Positions 25,789 through 33,100 of a stretch of 64,000 bases of DNA are shown here, piece after piece; positions within the stretch are counted from its first letter, which is position 1, and each line of letters begins with the position of its first letter. The translations under genes were made by a program, and so were the position numbers. Source of the DNA: Streptomyces sp. V3I8 (GTDB taxonomy: Bacteria; Actinomycetota; Actinomycetes; Streptomycetales; Streptomycetaceae). Location of the stretch: the NCBI RefSeq assembly GCF_030817535.1, contig NZ_JAUSZL010000002.1:8494001-8558000 (forward strand), written 5' to 3'. The notes below the pieces were generated by a model. That model was not told the DNA's origin. It saw nothing but the letters and a program-made list of their open reading frames with translations, and searched no databases.

Positions 25789-25932
25789 GTGCCTCAGCGG
25801 CACCACGAGTCACTCTGGTCGCGGCTCCGCTTCACCCATCAAGACGGGGCGGACGTCCCAACGGTTCATTTTTGAAAGGTTGTTGCAGGATCCGGACCGG
25901 TCATGCGAGAGGCGACCAAGGGGAGGGACCGC

Positions 25933-26139
25933 CTACGGCGCCACCGGGAGGCGGTGGACGGAGACGTGCGAACGCGACTCGGCGGTGAACGCGGCACCGT
26001 CCCGGTCCGCGTACCTGGTCTCCAGCTCGAAGCCTGCCGGCTGGGCCATGAGGTCCAGCTCGGCCGGCCAGATGTACCGGTGCGGACTGCGGAACAGCTG
26101 CGCCCGCTCGCTCCCGGCGAAGTGGAAATGGTGCGGCAT
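25933..26139 (-). pseudogene. C-terminal remnant of a SAM-dependent methyltransferase
   Basis: The frame from 26139 reads MPHHFHFAGSERAQLFRSPH, then RYIWPAELDLMAQPAGFELE, and ends with FTAESRSHVSVHRL. This is the C-terminal third of a class I methyltransferase as found in many actinomycetes, where WPAELDLMA and SRSHVSV are conserved. The Rossmann domain with the SAM-binding loop is absent, since DNA upstream belongs to the next gene. It is a truncated relic. Confidence 0.5.
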
Positions 26140-26288
26140 GCGAGCGCGCGGTGCGAGGCGCGGGTGTTCCGGGACAGGCCGCCGTGCACCATCCTCGGCA
26201 TGTGGCCGCAGGGCGGCTGCGGGAGAACGGCTGGGGCCGTCGACGCTGTCGGGCGTCCCGTACGGCCGGACCGGGACGGGGTTGAGAC

Positions 26289-27470
26289 GTGAGGGCGATC
26301 GTCGTGGGGGCGGGCATCGGTGGGCTGGCGGCGACACTCAGCCTGCGCCGGGCCGGCCACGAGGTGACACTGGTCGAGCGGACACCGCGGTTCGCCGAGG
26401 TCGGCGCGGGCATCCAGCTCGCGCCCAACGCCACCCGGGTGCTGCGCCGGCTGGGCGTACTGGACGCGGTCGCCGCATGGGCCGTACGCCCCGCGCGGGT
26501 GTGTTTCCGCACCTGGTCCGACGGGACCGACGTCTGCAGCCATCTGCTGGGCCGCGAGGTGGAGGAGGAGTTCGGTGCGCCCTACCTGCTTCTGCACCGG
26601 GCCGACCTGCACCAGGTGCTGGCCGCCGCGGTGCCGTCCGGATCCGTGCGCCTGGACACCACGGTGGTGGGCGTCGACCAGGACGACGGGGCCGCGTACG
26701 TGACCACGGCGAGCGGCGAGCGCCTGGGCGCGGACGTGGTCGTGGCCGCCGACGGGATACGGTCCGCGGCCCGCCAGTGGCTCTTCGGTGCGGACGAGGC
26801 CCTCTTCTCGCACACGGCCGCCTACCGGGCGCTGCTCCCGGCGGCCGCGGTGGCCGACCTGGACCTGCCGGAACTCGGCGTCTGGATGGGCCCGGGCCGG
26901 CACTTCGTGCACTACTGGGTGCGCCGGGGTGAACTCCTCAACACGGTGGCCGTGTTCACCGCGGAAGCGGCACAGGAGTCGTGGACCGCCCGGGCCGAAC
27001 CGGGGGAGCAGCTGTGCGAGTTCGCGGGCTGGGACCCCCGGGTGCTCGGCGTCCTGGAACGCGCGGGCCAGGTGCTCCGCTACGGCATTCACACCCGTGC
27101 CCCGCTCGCCCGGTGGAACGTCGGGCGGGTGACTCTGCTGGGCGACAGCGCGCACGCGACGGTGCCGTTCCTGGCCCAGGGTGCGGCCCAGGCGATCATG
27201 GACGCGGCGGTGCTCGGCGAGGTCCTTACTGACGCGGCACCGGCCGACGTACCCGCGGCGCTCGACCGCTACGTGCACCGCCGCCTGGCCACGGCCACGA
27301 GCTCACAGGCGGGTGCCGCCCGGGCGGGCGAGGACTTCCACCTGCCGGACGGCCCGGCGGCCGAGGCCCGCGACGCCCGCATGGCGGCGTACGCGGCCGG
27401 CCACAGGTTCATGCCGCAGGCGGCCGGCTGGACGGCGGACGCCGGCGACGGACCCACGGCGCCGGTGTGA
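26289..27470 (+). CDS. FAD-dependent aromatic monooxygenase (salicylate hydroxylase-like)
   Basis: A 393-aa flavoprotein hydroxylase. The dinucleotide motif VVGAGIGGLAATLSLRRAG opens the protein, VVVAADGIRSAAR is the DG motif binding both FAD and NAD(P)H, and VTLLGDSAHATVPFLAQGAA is the GD motif. The family hydroxylates, and sometimes decarboxylates, aromatic acids and phenols. It is convergent with the QueD operon, 36 bp from its last gene, so a role in the same aromatic pathway is plausible. The GTG at 26289 is used; the ribosome site is weak. Confidence 0.88.
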   Translation: MRAIVVGAGIGGLAATLSLRRAGHEVTLVERTPRFAEVGAGIQLAPNATRVLRRLGVLDAVAAWAVRPARVCFRTWSDGTDVCSHLLGREVEEEFGAPYLLLHRADLHQVLAAAVPSGSVRLDTTVVGVDQDDGAAYVTTASGERLGADVVVAADGIRSAARQWLFGADEALFSHTAAYRALLPAAAVADLDLPELGVWMGPGRHFVHYWVRRGELLNTVAVFTAEAAQESWTARAEPGEQLCEFAGWDPRVLGVLERAGQVLRYGIHTRAPLARWNVGRVTLLGDSAHATVPFLAQGAAQAIMDAAVLGEVLTDAAPADVPAALDRYVHRRLATATSSQAGAARAGEDFHLPDGPAAEARDARMAAYAAGHRFMPQAAGWTADAGDGPTAPV

Positions 27471-27506
27471 ACGTTCGTGGGTGCGTCGGCGGCCTCGTGC
27501 CCCCGC

Positions 27507-28412
27507 TCAGCCGGAAGCGGAGTCCGCGGTCCGGGCCCGGACGAAGTCGAGCGAGCGGGTGAAGCAGTCCTCGGCCCCGGAGGGGGTGAGTCCGTGCCAG
27601 AGGTGGTCGGCTCCGGGGACCAGGTGCAGGTCCACGGACACCCCCGCCCCCCGCAGCGCCGCGGCCAGGCGGACGGCCTGGTCGCTGGGGACGACGCTGT
27701 CCTGCGTGCCGTGCAGCACGAGGAAGGGCGGCGCTGCGGAGGTGACGTGATGGACGGGACCGGCGTCCCGGGCGCGCTCGGGGAGGTCGGCGGGGGCGCC
27801 CCCGACCAGCATCGCCTCGAAGGTGCGCGGATCGGCGGGGTCCTCGGTGAGTGCCACCAGGTCGGTGGGGGCGTACCAGGTGACACAGCCGGTCACCGGT
27901 GGGACCTCGGGATCGCGGTCGGGCATGGTCAGTGCCAGCAGGGCGGCGAGGTGCCCGCCCGCGGACTCGCCCCAGACGACGGTTCGGGCGGTGTCCAGGC
28001 CGAGTTCACCGGACCGTGCGTGCAGCCAGGACAACGCGGCGGTGAGGTCGTCCACCTGAGTGGGGTGCACGGCCTCGCCGCTGAGCCGGTAGTCGGCGCA
28101 GGCGACGGCGAACCCCGCCTGCGCGAGACGGGCGAAGGGGCCGGGCCGCCAGGAGCGGAACGCGGGTCCCAGGTCGTCGCGCAGGCCCGTGCGCCAGGCG
28201 CCTCCGTGGACGAAGACGACGACCGGGAGCGGTCCGGCGGGCTCGGCGGGGAGCCACAGGTCCAGTTCGAGGGGCCGTCGGCCGTCGGGCACCAGGTAGG
28301 GGACGCCGCGCAGCAGACGTACACCCGCGGCGGGAAGCGCCGCGGGAGGCAGGGGCAGCCGGGTGGGGTCGGGCGGGGCGAGCAGCGCGGCGAGGGCGGG
28401 CGGCAGGGACAT
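27507..28412 (-). CDS. Alpha/beta hydrolase, HGGAW esterase type
   Basis: A 301-aa hormone-sensitive-lipase/BD-FAE-like hydrolase. HGGAWRTG near residue 69 is the oxyanion motif, WGESAGGHLAALL holds the nucleophile serine (about 149), GTQDSVVP the aspartate and GADHLWHG the histidine. It acts on small esters. It is the last gene of the QueD operon, 34 bp after the amidohydrolase. I infer it could cleave the depside ester made by the quercetinase, giving trihydroxybenzoate and protocatechuate; the sequence cannot prove this substrate. Confidence 0.88.
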   Translation of the reverse strand: MSLPPALAALLAPPDPTRLPLPPAALPAAGVRLLRGVPYLVPDGRRPLELDLWLPAEPAGPLPVVVFVHGGAWRTGLRDDLGPAFRSWRPGPFARLAQAGFAVACADYRLSGEAVHPTQVDDLTAALSWLHARSGELGLDTARTVVWGESAGGHLAALLALTMPDRDPEVPPVTGCVTWYAPTDLVALTEDPADPRTFEAMLVGGAPADLPERARDAGPVHHVTSAAPPFLVLHGTQDSVVPSDQAVRLAAALRGAGVSVDLHLVPGADHLWHGLTPSGAEDCFTRSLDFVRARTADSASG

Positions 28413-28446
28413 GGGTCCTCCGGGGTCCGGAGCCGGGAGGGGCGGC

Positions 28447-29421
28447 TCAGTGGGCGAGGCGGGGCAGCAGGCGGTGTGCGTTGGCGGTGGTCAGGGAGCG
28501 CCAGGTGGTACCCGCGAGTGCGGCGGGGACCGGGGCCGCGTCCACCGAGGCGGCATGGGCCCGCGCCGCGGCGGGCGGGGTCCAGCAGTAGTCGCTTCCG
28601 TACAGCAGCTGTTCGGGTCCGACCAGGCCCAGCAGCGCGGGGAGCTGGCGGGGGAAAGGGGTGCCGGCGAGGTCGTAGTGCAGGCGGCGCAGTTGCGCGA
28701 GGGCGTCGGGGGCACCCTCGTCGCCGGGCAGGAACAGCTTCATGAAACCGTCGATGCGGTCGGCGAGCACGGGCAGGGCGCCGCCGCAGTGCGGAACGAC
28801 GACCTTCAGGTCCGGGTGGCGTTCGAGGGTTCCCGCGAACAGCAGGTCCGTGACGGTCCGCGCGGTGTCGAAGACGAACTCCACCATGGGGCGCGGCCGC
28901 CGGAGGGCGGACTGCTGCCAGCACACGGGCGAGGTGGGGTGGAGGAAGACCACGGCGCCGCGCCGGCCGAGCTCCGCGAAGACCGGCTCCAGCCGCGGGT
29001 CGCCGAGGTAGACGCCGTGGGTGTTGGTCTCCAGGACCACCCCGTCGGCCCCGAGACGGTCGAAGGCGTACGCGATCTCCATGAGGGCGCCCTCGACGTC
29101 GGGCAGGGGCAGCGAGGCCAACAGGCCGAACCTGTCCGGGTGTTCGCGCACCACCTGGGCGCTCTCCTCGTTGACCTCGCGTGCCAGGTCCCGGGCCGCC
29201 GCGTCGTCACCGAAGTGCACGCCGGGGGAGGAGAGCGACAGCAACGCGGTGCCGATACCGCAGCGGTCCATCAGGTCCAGGTGGGCGGCAGGCGACCAGC
29301 TGGGCCACGCGGGCATGCCGTCGGGCAGTTCGTGCCCGGCGGCCCTGGCCCGGCGGATGTAGGAGTCGGTGACGAAGTGCGCGTGCACGTCGACGAGTTG
29401 CGGAGCATCAGCGGCTGTCAT
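28447..29421 (-). CDS. Amidohydrolase-2 family protein (aromatic decarboxylase-like)
   Basis: A 324-aa TIM-barrel metalloenzyme of the ACMSD/gamma-resorcylate decarboxylase superfamily. Metal ligands are visible as DVHAHF (His13, His15), LHPTS (His161), VPHCGG (His211) and GSDYCW (Asp277). Members decarboxylate hydroxybenzoates without oxygen. In this operon a fitting substrate is 2,4,6-trihydroxybenzoate, close to gamma-resorcylate. The ATG at 29421 has AGGAG upstream and lies 14 bp inside the preceding XapX gene, so translation is coupled. Confidence 0.85.
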   Translation of the reverse strand: MTAADAPQLVDVHAHFVTDSYIRRARAAGHELPDGMPAWPSWSPAAHLDLMDRCGIGTALLSLSSPGVHFGDDAAARDLAREVNEESAQVVREHPDRFGLLASLPLPDVEGALMEIAYAFDRLGADGVVLETNTHGVYLGDPRLEPVFAELGRRGAVVFLHPTSPVCWQQSALRRPRPMVEFVFDTARTVTDLLFAGTLERHPDLKVVVPHCGGALPVLADRIDGFMKLFLPGDEGAPDALAQLRRLHYDLAGTPFPRQLPALLGLVGPEQLLYGSDYCWTPPAAARAHAASVDAAPVPAALAGTTWRSLTTANAHRLLPRLAH

Positions 29422-29722
29422 GGGTGGGCTCCTGGGAGGGACGGGACCGGGAGGGAGAGGGGGCGGGAGGGGACGAGGGGGCGGGGGCGGGACCGTCGGC
29501 CGCGGGGGGTGCCGGACGGCGCCGGGCGAGCCGGTCGCGGACCGCGGTGACGGCGCGCTCACCCGCGACGATGCCCGCCAGCCCGGTCAGGCCGAGCAGG
29601 GGTGGCGCGGGAGAGGGGACGGACAGGGCCCAGTAGACGCCACCCATCAGGGCACCCGCGGCGAAGGCGAGTGCGGCGTGTCGCGTGAAACGGCCGGCGC
29701 GGGCCGCTCGCGGGGCGGTCAC
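29408..29722 (-). CDS. XapX domain membrane protein (second copy)
   Basis: A 104-aa protein. Residues about 14-63 (AALAFAAGALMGGVYWALSV, then PSPAPPLLGLTGLAGIVAGE) form the two-helix XapX/DUF1427 module with its PxPAPP loop. The C-terminal 40 residues are a Pro/Ser/Arg disordered tail. The GTG at 29722 overlaps the stop of the 48-aa XapX gene by four bases (GTGA). The pair may form a hetero-oligomer in the membrane. Function unknown; uptake of aromatic compounds is a guess from context. Confidence 0.8.
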   Translation of the reverse strand: MTAPRAARAGRFTRHAALAFAAGALMGGVYWALSVPSPAPPLLGLTGLAGIVAGERAVTAVRDRLARRRPAPPAADGPAPAPSSPPAPSPSRSRPSQEPTHDSR

Positions 29723-29865
29723 AGCGCCGCCAGGGCCGCCTGGCCGAGCAGCATGCCCAGCAGGCCGAACAGGGCGATCGGCGGTGGCGCGGGGGACCTG
29801 ACCCGCAGCGCGGCATAGAGCGCCCCGACCAGCAGTCCGGCCGCGAGCGCCTTGAGGTACGGCAC
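29719..29865 (-). CDS. 48-aa XapX domain membrane protein (first copy)
   Basis: A very small gene, easily missed. GTG at 29865 follows GGAGGG located in the end of the quercetinase gene. It encodes VPYLKALAAGLLVGALYAAL then RVRSPAPPPIALFGLLGMLL, two helices joined by the R-x-PAPPP loop characteristic of XapX (DUF1427), ending ALAAL. It is almost only the domain itself. It starts 5 bp after the quercetinase stop and overlaps the next XapX gene, so it is embedded in the operon. Confidence 0.8.
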   Translation of the reverse strand: MPYLKALAAGLLVGALYAALRVRSPAPPPIALFGLLGMLLGQAALAAL

Positions 29866-29870
29866 GGTGC

Positions 29871-30431
29871 TCAGCCCTCCGTGCGCCACTGGTGGTCGGG
29901 CAGGAAGCGCACGTCGTACCGCTGGGGGACACTGCCGAACTTGTGCGGCTCCGGCACGTACGGACGCTGCGGCAGACCGAGTTCCTCGGTGGGCGTGCCC
30001 AGGTTCTCGAAGAACCGCTCGAAGGTGCCGCCGGGACCGGCCGCCACCCCGACGATGCGGCTGTGGTGCCGCTCCACGCGGTAGGCGTGCGGACAGTTCT
30101 TCGGTACGAAGCCGAAGTCGCCCGCGGTCAGCAGCCTCTCGTACTGCTCGCCCGCCGTGTCCTCGACGAACAGGCGCACGGCGCCGTCGGTGACGTAGAA
30201 GACCTCGTAGGTGTCCGGGTGCGAGTGGGCCGGGATGGTGTCGCCCTTGGGGCCCTCGGCGGTGAAGAAGTTGAAGGTGTTCTCGGTCTGCTCGCCGCCC
30301 GCGTAGACGGTGAAGAGGTCGCCGAACAGGTGGGCGCGGTCGCCCATGCCCTTCTCGATGAAGTACGGCTTGCCCGGCTCCGACGGTATGCGGGAGGCGG
30401 AGCGGTGGCGGGTGACGAATTCGGCGGTCAT
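29871..30431 (-). CDS. queD: Quercetin 2,3-dioxygenase, monocupin QueD type
   Basis: A 186-aa single-cupin dioxygenase. As I recall Streptomyces sp. FLA QueD (about 188 aa), the match runs the whole length: PGKPYFIEKGMGDRAHLFGD, TENTFNFFTAEGPKGD, PAHSHPDTYEVFYV, GDFGFVPKNCPHAYR, GPGGTFERFFENLGTP, YDVRFLPDHQW. Metal ligands His69, His71, Glu76 and His115 are all present. The enzyme opens the flavonol C-ring, releasing CO and a depside. The ATG at 30431 has GGGAGA upstream. It is the first gene of the operon and is divergent from the MarR gene. Confidence 0.92.
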   Translation of the reverse strand: MTAEFVTRHRSASRIPSEPGKPYFIEKGMGDRAHLFGDLFTVYAGGEQTENTFNFFTAEGPKGDTIPAHSHPDTYEVFYVTDGAVRLFVEDTAGEQYERLLTAGDFGFVPKNCPHAYRVERHHSRIVGVAAGPGGTFERFFENLGTPTEELGLPQRPYVPEPHKFGSVPQRYDVRFLPDHQWRTEG

Positions 30432-30475
30432 GTTCTCTCCCGGTGGTGGCTCATGGAGGACACGGCGGTGCGTTG

Positions 30476-30494
30476 ATGTCAGGCAGCCTGACAT
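30476..30494. promoter_or_regulatory. MarR-type operator of the QueD operon
   Basis: ATGTCAGGcagCCTGACAT is a perfect 8+8 palindrome with a 3-bp centre, located between the divergent queD (start 30431) and marR (start 30582). Size and placement fit a MarR dimer site that represses the operon until a flavonoid binds. Confidence 0.72.
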
Positions 30495-30581
30495 ACGGAT
30501 CGGCCGCCTGGCAATCCCCGGACCGGGGTCCGTGCGCAGCCTCTAAGCTCGGAATCCCTGCTCACCCGTCCCGAGGAACCG

Positions 30582-31082
30582 ATGAACGCCGCCGGCACCC
30601 CCCTTCCGCAGTTGCTCCTCGACGCCCGCCGCTGGTTCGAGGAGGCGCTCGTGGCGACGCTGGTACGGGCGGGCATGGCACCCATCTCGCCGACCCAGGC
30701 CCAGCTGTTCGCCGCACTGGACGCGGCGGGCACCACGGTCTCCGAACTGGCCCGGCGCATGGGCGTCACCCGCCAGACCGCCCACCAGGCCGTGCACAGC
30801 CTCATCGGGATGGGTCTCCTCGAACAGGGCCCGGACCCGTCCTCCGCCCGCCGGCGACTGATCCGCCGGACCGCCGAGGGCGCGGCGGCGCACCTCGAAG
30901 TCGTCTCGGTCCTCGCGGCGCTGGAGGAGGAACTCGCGCGGCGGATCGGCCGCCGGGCCACCGACTCCCTGCGCGCCGCGCTGGAGGCACCGCGAGGGGA
31001 ACCGCCGGTGCTCACGCTCACCCCTGCGGACGGGGCCGGCCCGGGACCGGCCGGCGCGGACCCGGACGGTGAGGGGTCCTAG
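30582..31082 (+). CDS. MarR-family regulator of the QueD operon
   Basis: A 166-aa MarR protein. Its winged helix reads TTVSELARRMGVTRQTAHQA then HSLIGMGLLEQGPDPSSARR, and dimer helices flank it. It is divergent from the quercetinase with the palindrome at 30476-30494 between. It probably senses flavonols or a breakdown product; many MarR repressors bind phenolic acids. The C-terminus ends with a Gly/Pro tail. The ATG at 30582 follows GAGGAA. Confidence 0.88.
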   Translation: MNAAGTPLPQLLLDARRWFEEALVATLVRAGMAPISPTQAQLFAALDAAGTTVSELARRMGVTRQTAHQAVHSLIGMGLLEQGPDPSSARRRLIRRTAEGAAAHLEVVSVLAALEEELARRIGRRATDSLRAALEAPRGEPPVLTLTPADGAGPGPAGADPDGEGS

Positions 31083-31227
31083 GACCGGGTGCGGTGGGCG
31101 TGGACCGGGGGGCGGCGCGGGCGCGCGCCGGCCCGGCCGTGCGCGTACGACCGGTCGGACGGGTAGATCTGCTGTACCGGTGCATCCGCGACGCGGTCCC
31201 CGCACCACGGCAGAGGGGGCAAGGACC

Positions 31228-31701
31228 ATGGACGACTACGTCACGGCACTCCGTCGGGCCGTCGGCACGAAGCCGCTCATTCTGCCGGGAGCCTCGGTGC
31301 TGGTCACCGACCCCGAGGGCGGGATCCTGCTGCTGGCCCGGGCCGACACCGGCGGCTGGGGCCTGCCCGGCGGGATCATGGAGCCCGGTGAGTCCTTCGA
31401 GGAGACGGGCCGGCGTGAGGTGCTGGAGGAGACCGGACTGACCGTCGGCCGGCTGGAGCTGCTCGGCGTGTACTCCGGAGCGTCCTGCTACTACCGCTAC
31501 CCCAACGGCGACGAGATCTACAACGTCACCGCCGCCTACCTGGTCGCGTTCCCGGAAGGTGCCGTGCTGTCGCTGGACACCGCGGAGAACACGCGGTGGC
31601 GGTTCTTCGCGCCGGACGAGCTCCCGCCGACCCTGATCAGTCCGGAACGGCCGATCCTGACCGACTACGTGCGCCTGCTGGAGGAGCGGCGCGCGGGGTG
31701 A
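31228..31701 (+). CDS. Nudix hydrolase
   Basis: A 157-aa Nudix protein. The 23-residue Nudix box is intact, beginning GGIMEPGESFEETGRREVLE and continuing ETGL, i.e. G-x5-E-x7-REVxEETG. It hydrolyses nucleoside diphosphates linked to another moiety, in the cytoplasm. Strand segments before (ASVLVTDPEGGILLLARA) and after fit the fold. The ATG at 31228 is preceded by GGGGGCAAGGA. It is a single gene; the substrate is unknown. Confidence 0.9.
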   Translation: MDDYVTALRRAVGTKPLILPGASVLVTDPEGGILLLARADTGGWGLPGGIMEPGESFEETGRREVLEETGLTVGRLELLGVYSGASCYYRYPNGDEIYNVTAAYLVAFPEGAVLSLDTAENTRWRFFAPDELPPTLISPERPILTDYVRLLEERRAG

Positions 31702-31947
31702 GCCCGGTCCGTCACGCCGTGGCCGGGCGGTGGTCCGCCGCCGTCCGGGCCGCGGGGTGCACCGGTGAGATCGCCCTGGAGCCCGCCGGGGCCGGCGGGA
31801 TGCCGCAGACGGCCGGCCGACCAGGACGAACCCGTCGGCAGTGCCAGGGCCCACCGGCTGCTCGGCCGGCGCCCCCGCCACGTCTCGTTCGCCGACGCGC
31901 CCGGGCTGTACCGCCGCGCGTGGAAGGCCGCGCGGCGGACCGCCTGA
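31702..31947 (+). pseudogene. Probable frameshifted gene fragment
   Basis: Two frames look coding in succession: the first gives AVRAAGCTGEIALEPAGAGG and stops making sense near 31815; another then gives DQDEPVGSARAHRLLGRRPR and ends WKAARRTA at 31947. Joined by one frameshift they resemble the C-terminus of a sugar-nucleotide or NAD-dependent epimerase-type protein, but I cannot name it firmly. No start or ribosome site is present. It is likely a decayed 3' end. Confidence 0.35.
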
Positions 31948-31968
31948 GTTGGCCGGCCGCCCGGCCGG

Positions 31969-32946
31969 TCATCCGGAGCGCAGGTTCTCCAGCGTCGACC
32001 GGGTGTCGCTCTTGACCCAGCGGGAGACCTCGCCGATCGCCGGCGGAGTGGTCGTCTCGTACGAGGTCGTGTAGACGCTCCAGCTCATCTGGTACGTCAT
32101 CCAGCCGTCGCGCACCGCGAGGATGACCGCGCGGCTGCCGCCGGTCGACGAGCCGGACGTGGTGTCCTCGGTCACCAGGTAGGCCTCGTCGCCGTACCCG
32201 GACACCTCCTCCACCTCGTAGTCCTCGTACCGCTGGTGGTACTCGGACCACAGGGCCGTGAACTCGGCGGAGGGGTCGGTCTCCTTGTGCAGGTCCATCT
32301 GCACGGAGAGATACGCGTCGGAGTACGAGGAACTGGACGTTTTCTTCAGGGAGATGCTGCAGTAGCTCTGGTCGAGGGCCTTGTGCTTCAGCGCGTTGTG
32401 CGTGGGGGCGTCGTCCTCCTCGGTGTACTCGGTCCTCAGGGCGGTGTAGTCCACCGAGGAGCAGAGGTTGGTCCTGGCCCGGTACCCGGCCAGTTCGGGG
32501 TCGTCGCCGAGCGGGTCGAGGAAGAGGAGGATCCCGCCCGCCCACAGCGCGGAGGCGACCACCGCTCCCACCGCCGCCCACAGCACCGCGCGCCCCGCAC
32601 CGGTCCTGCCGCCGGACTGCGGGGGGAGGCCCGGCGGCGGCCCGTACGCGTAGTGCTGGGCCGGCGGCTGGGCGGGAGGCGGCCCGTAGGGGTTCGCGGG
32701 CTGCGGACCCGGCTGCGCACCCGGCTGCGGGGCCGCGTACGGGGAGTCCGGCGCGTTCTCGGGTCTCGGTGGTGAGGACGGCTGGTGGTGCGCCTGGGAC
32801 TGGCTCGCGGGCTCCGGCGTCGGCGCGGACCGGGGCGTCGGCTGAGCGGCGGAACCGGGCGGAGTGGTGGATCCGGACGGGGCCGGGGCCTGCGGTTCGG
32901 GTTGCGGCTCGGGCTGTGCCGGGAGGTCTTCGGGCCGTTCCTGCAT
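31969..32946 (-). CDS. Proline-rich single-pass membrane protein
   Basis: A 325-aa protein. The first 125 residues are Pro/Gln/Ala/Tyr-rich and disordered (repeated PQPEPQ, PPPAQPPAQHYAYGPPP). One transmembrane helix follows (AVLWAAVGAVVASALWAGGI), then an extracytoplasmic domain of about 180 residues, rich in Thr/Ser/Tyr/Asp with two cysteines (LCSSVDY, SYCSISL). It is possibly a cell-wall or sensor protein; no family is recognised. The ATG at 32946 is six bases after AAGGAG and preferred to the adjacent ATG at 32949. Confidence 0.75.
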   Translation of the reverse strand: MQERPEDLPAQPEPQPEPQAPAPSGSTTPPGSAAQPTPRSAPTPEPASQSQAHHQPSSPPRPENAPDSPYAAPQPGAQPGPQPANPYGPPPAQPPAQHYAYGPPPGLPPQSGGRTGAGRAVLWAAVGAVVASALWAGGILLFLDPLGDDPELAGYRARTNLCSSVDYTALRTEYTEEDDAPTHNALKHKALDQSYCSISLKKTSSSSYSDAYLSVQMDLHKETDPSAEFTALWSEYHQRYEDYEVEEVSGYGDEAYLVTEDTTSGSSTGGSRAVILAVRDGWMTYQMSWSVYTTSYETTTPPAIGEVSRWVKSDTRSTLENLRSG

Positions 32947-33100
32947 CATGTGCTCCTTGGGCAGCGGGGTTCGGAACCGGATGGGGGGATCGGCGAACCG
33001 CGGCACGTGAACGGAGCAACAGGGCGATCCCGGACGGTAGTTGGGTAGAAGACTTTCCCGCATCGACCGTTGAACACTCGCATGCCGCACCGACAACGCC

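Noticed and set aside
25903..26292. Plus-strand frame before the monooxygenase as a protein gene
   Set aside because: It is antisense to the recognisable methyltransferase remnant and has no domain or ribosome site of its own.
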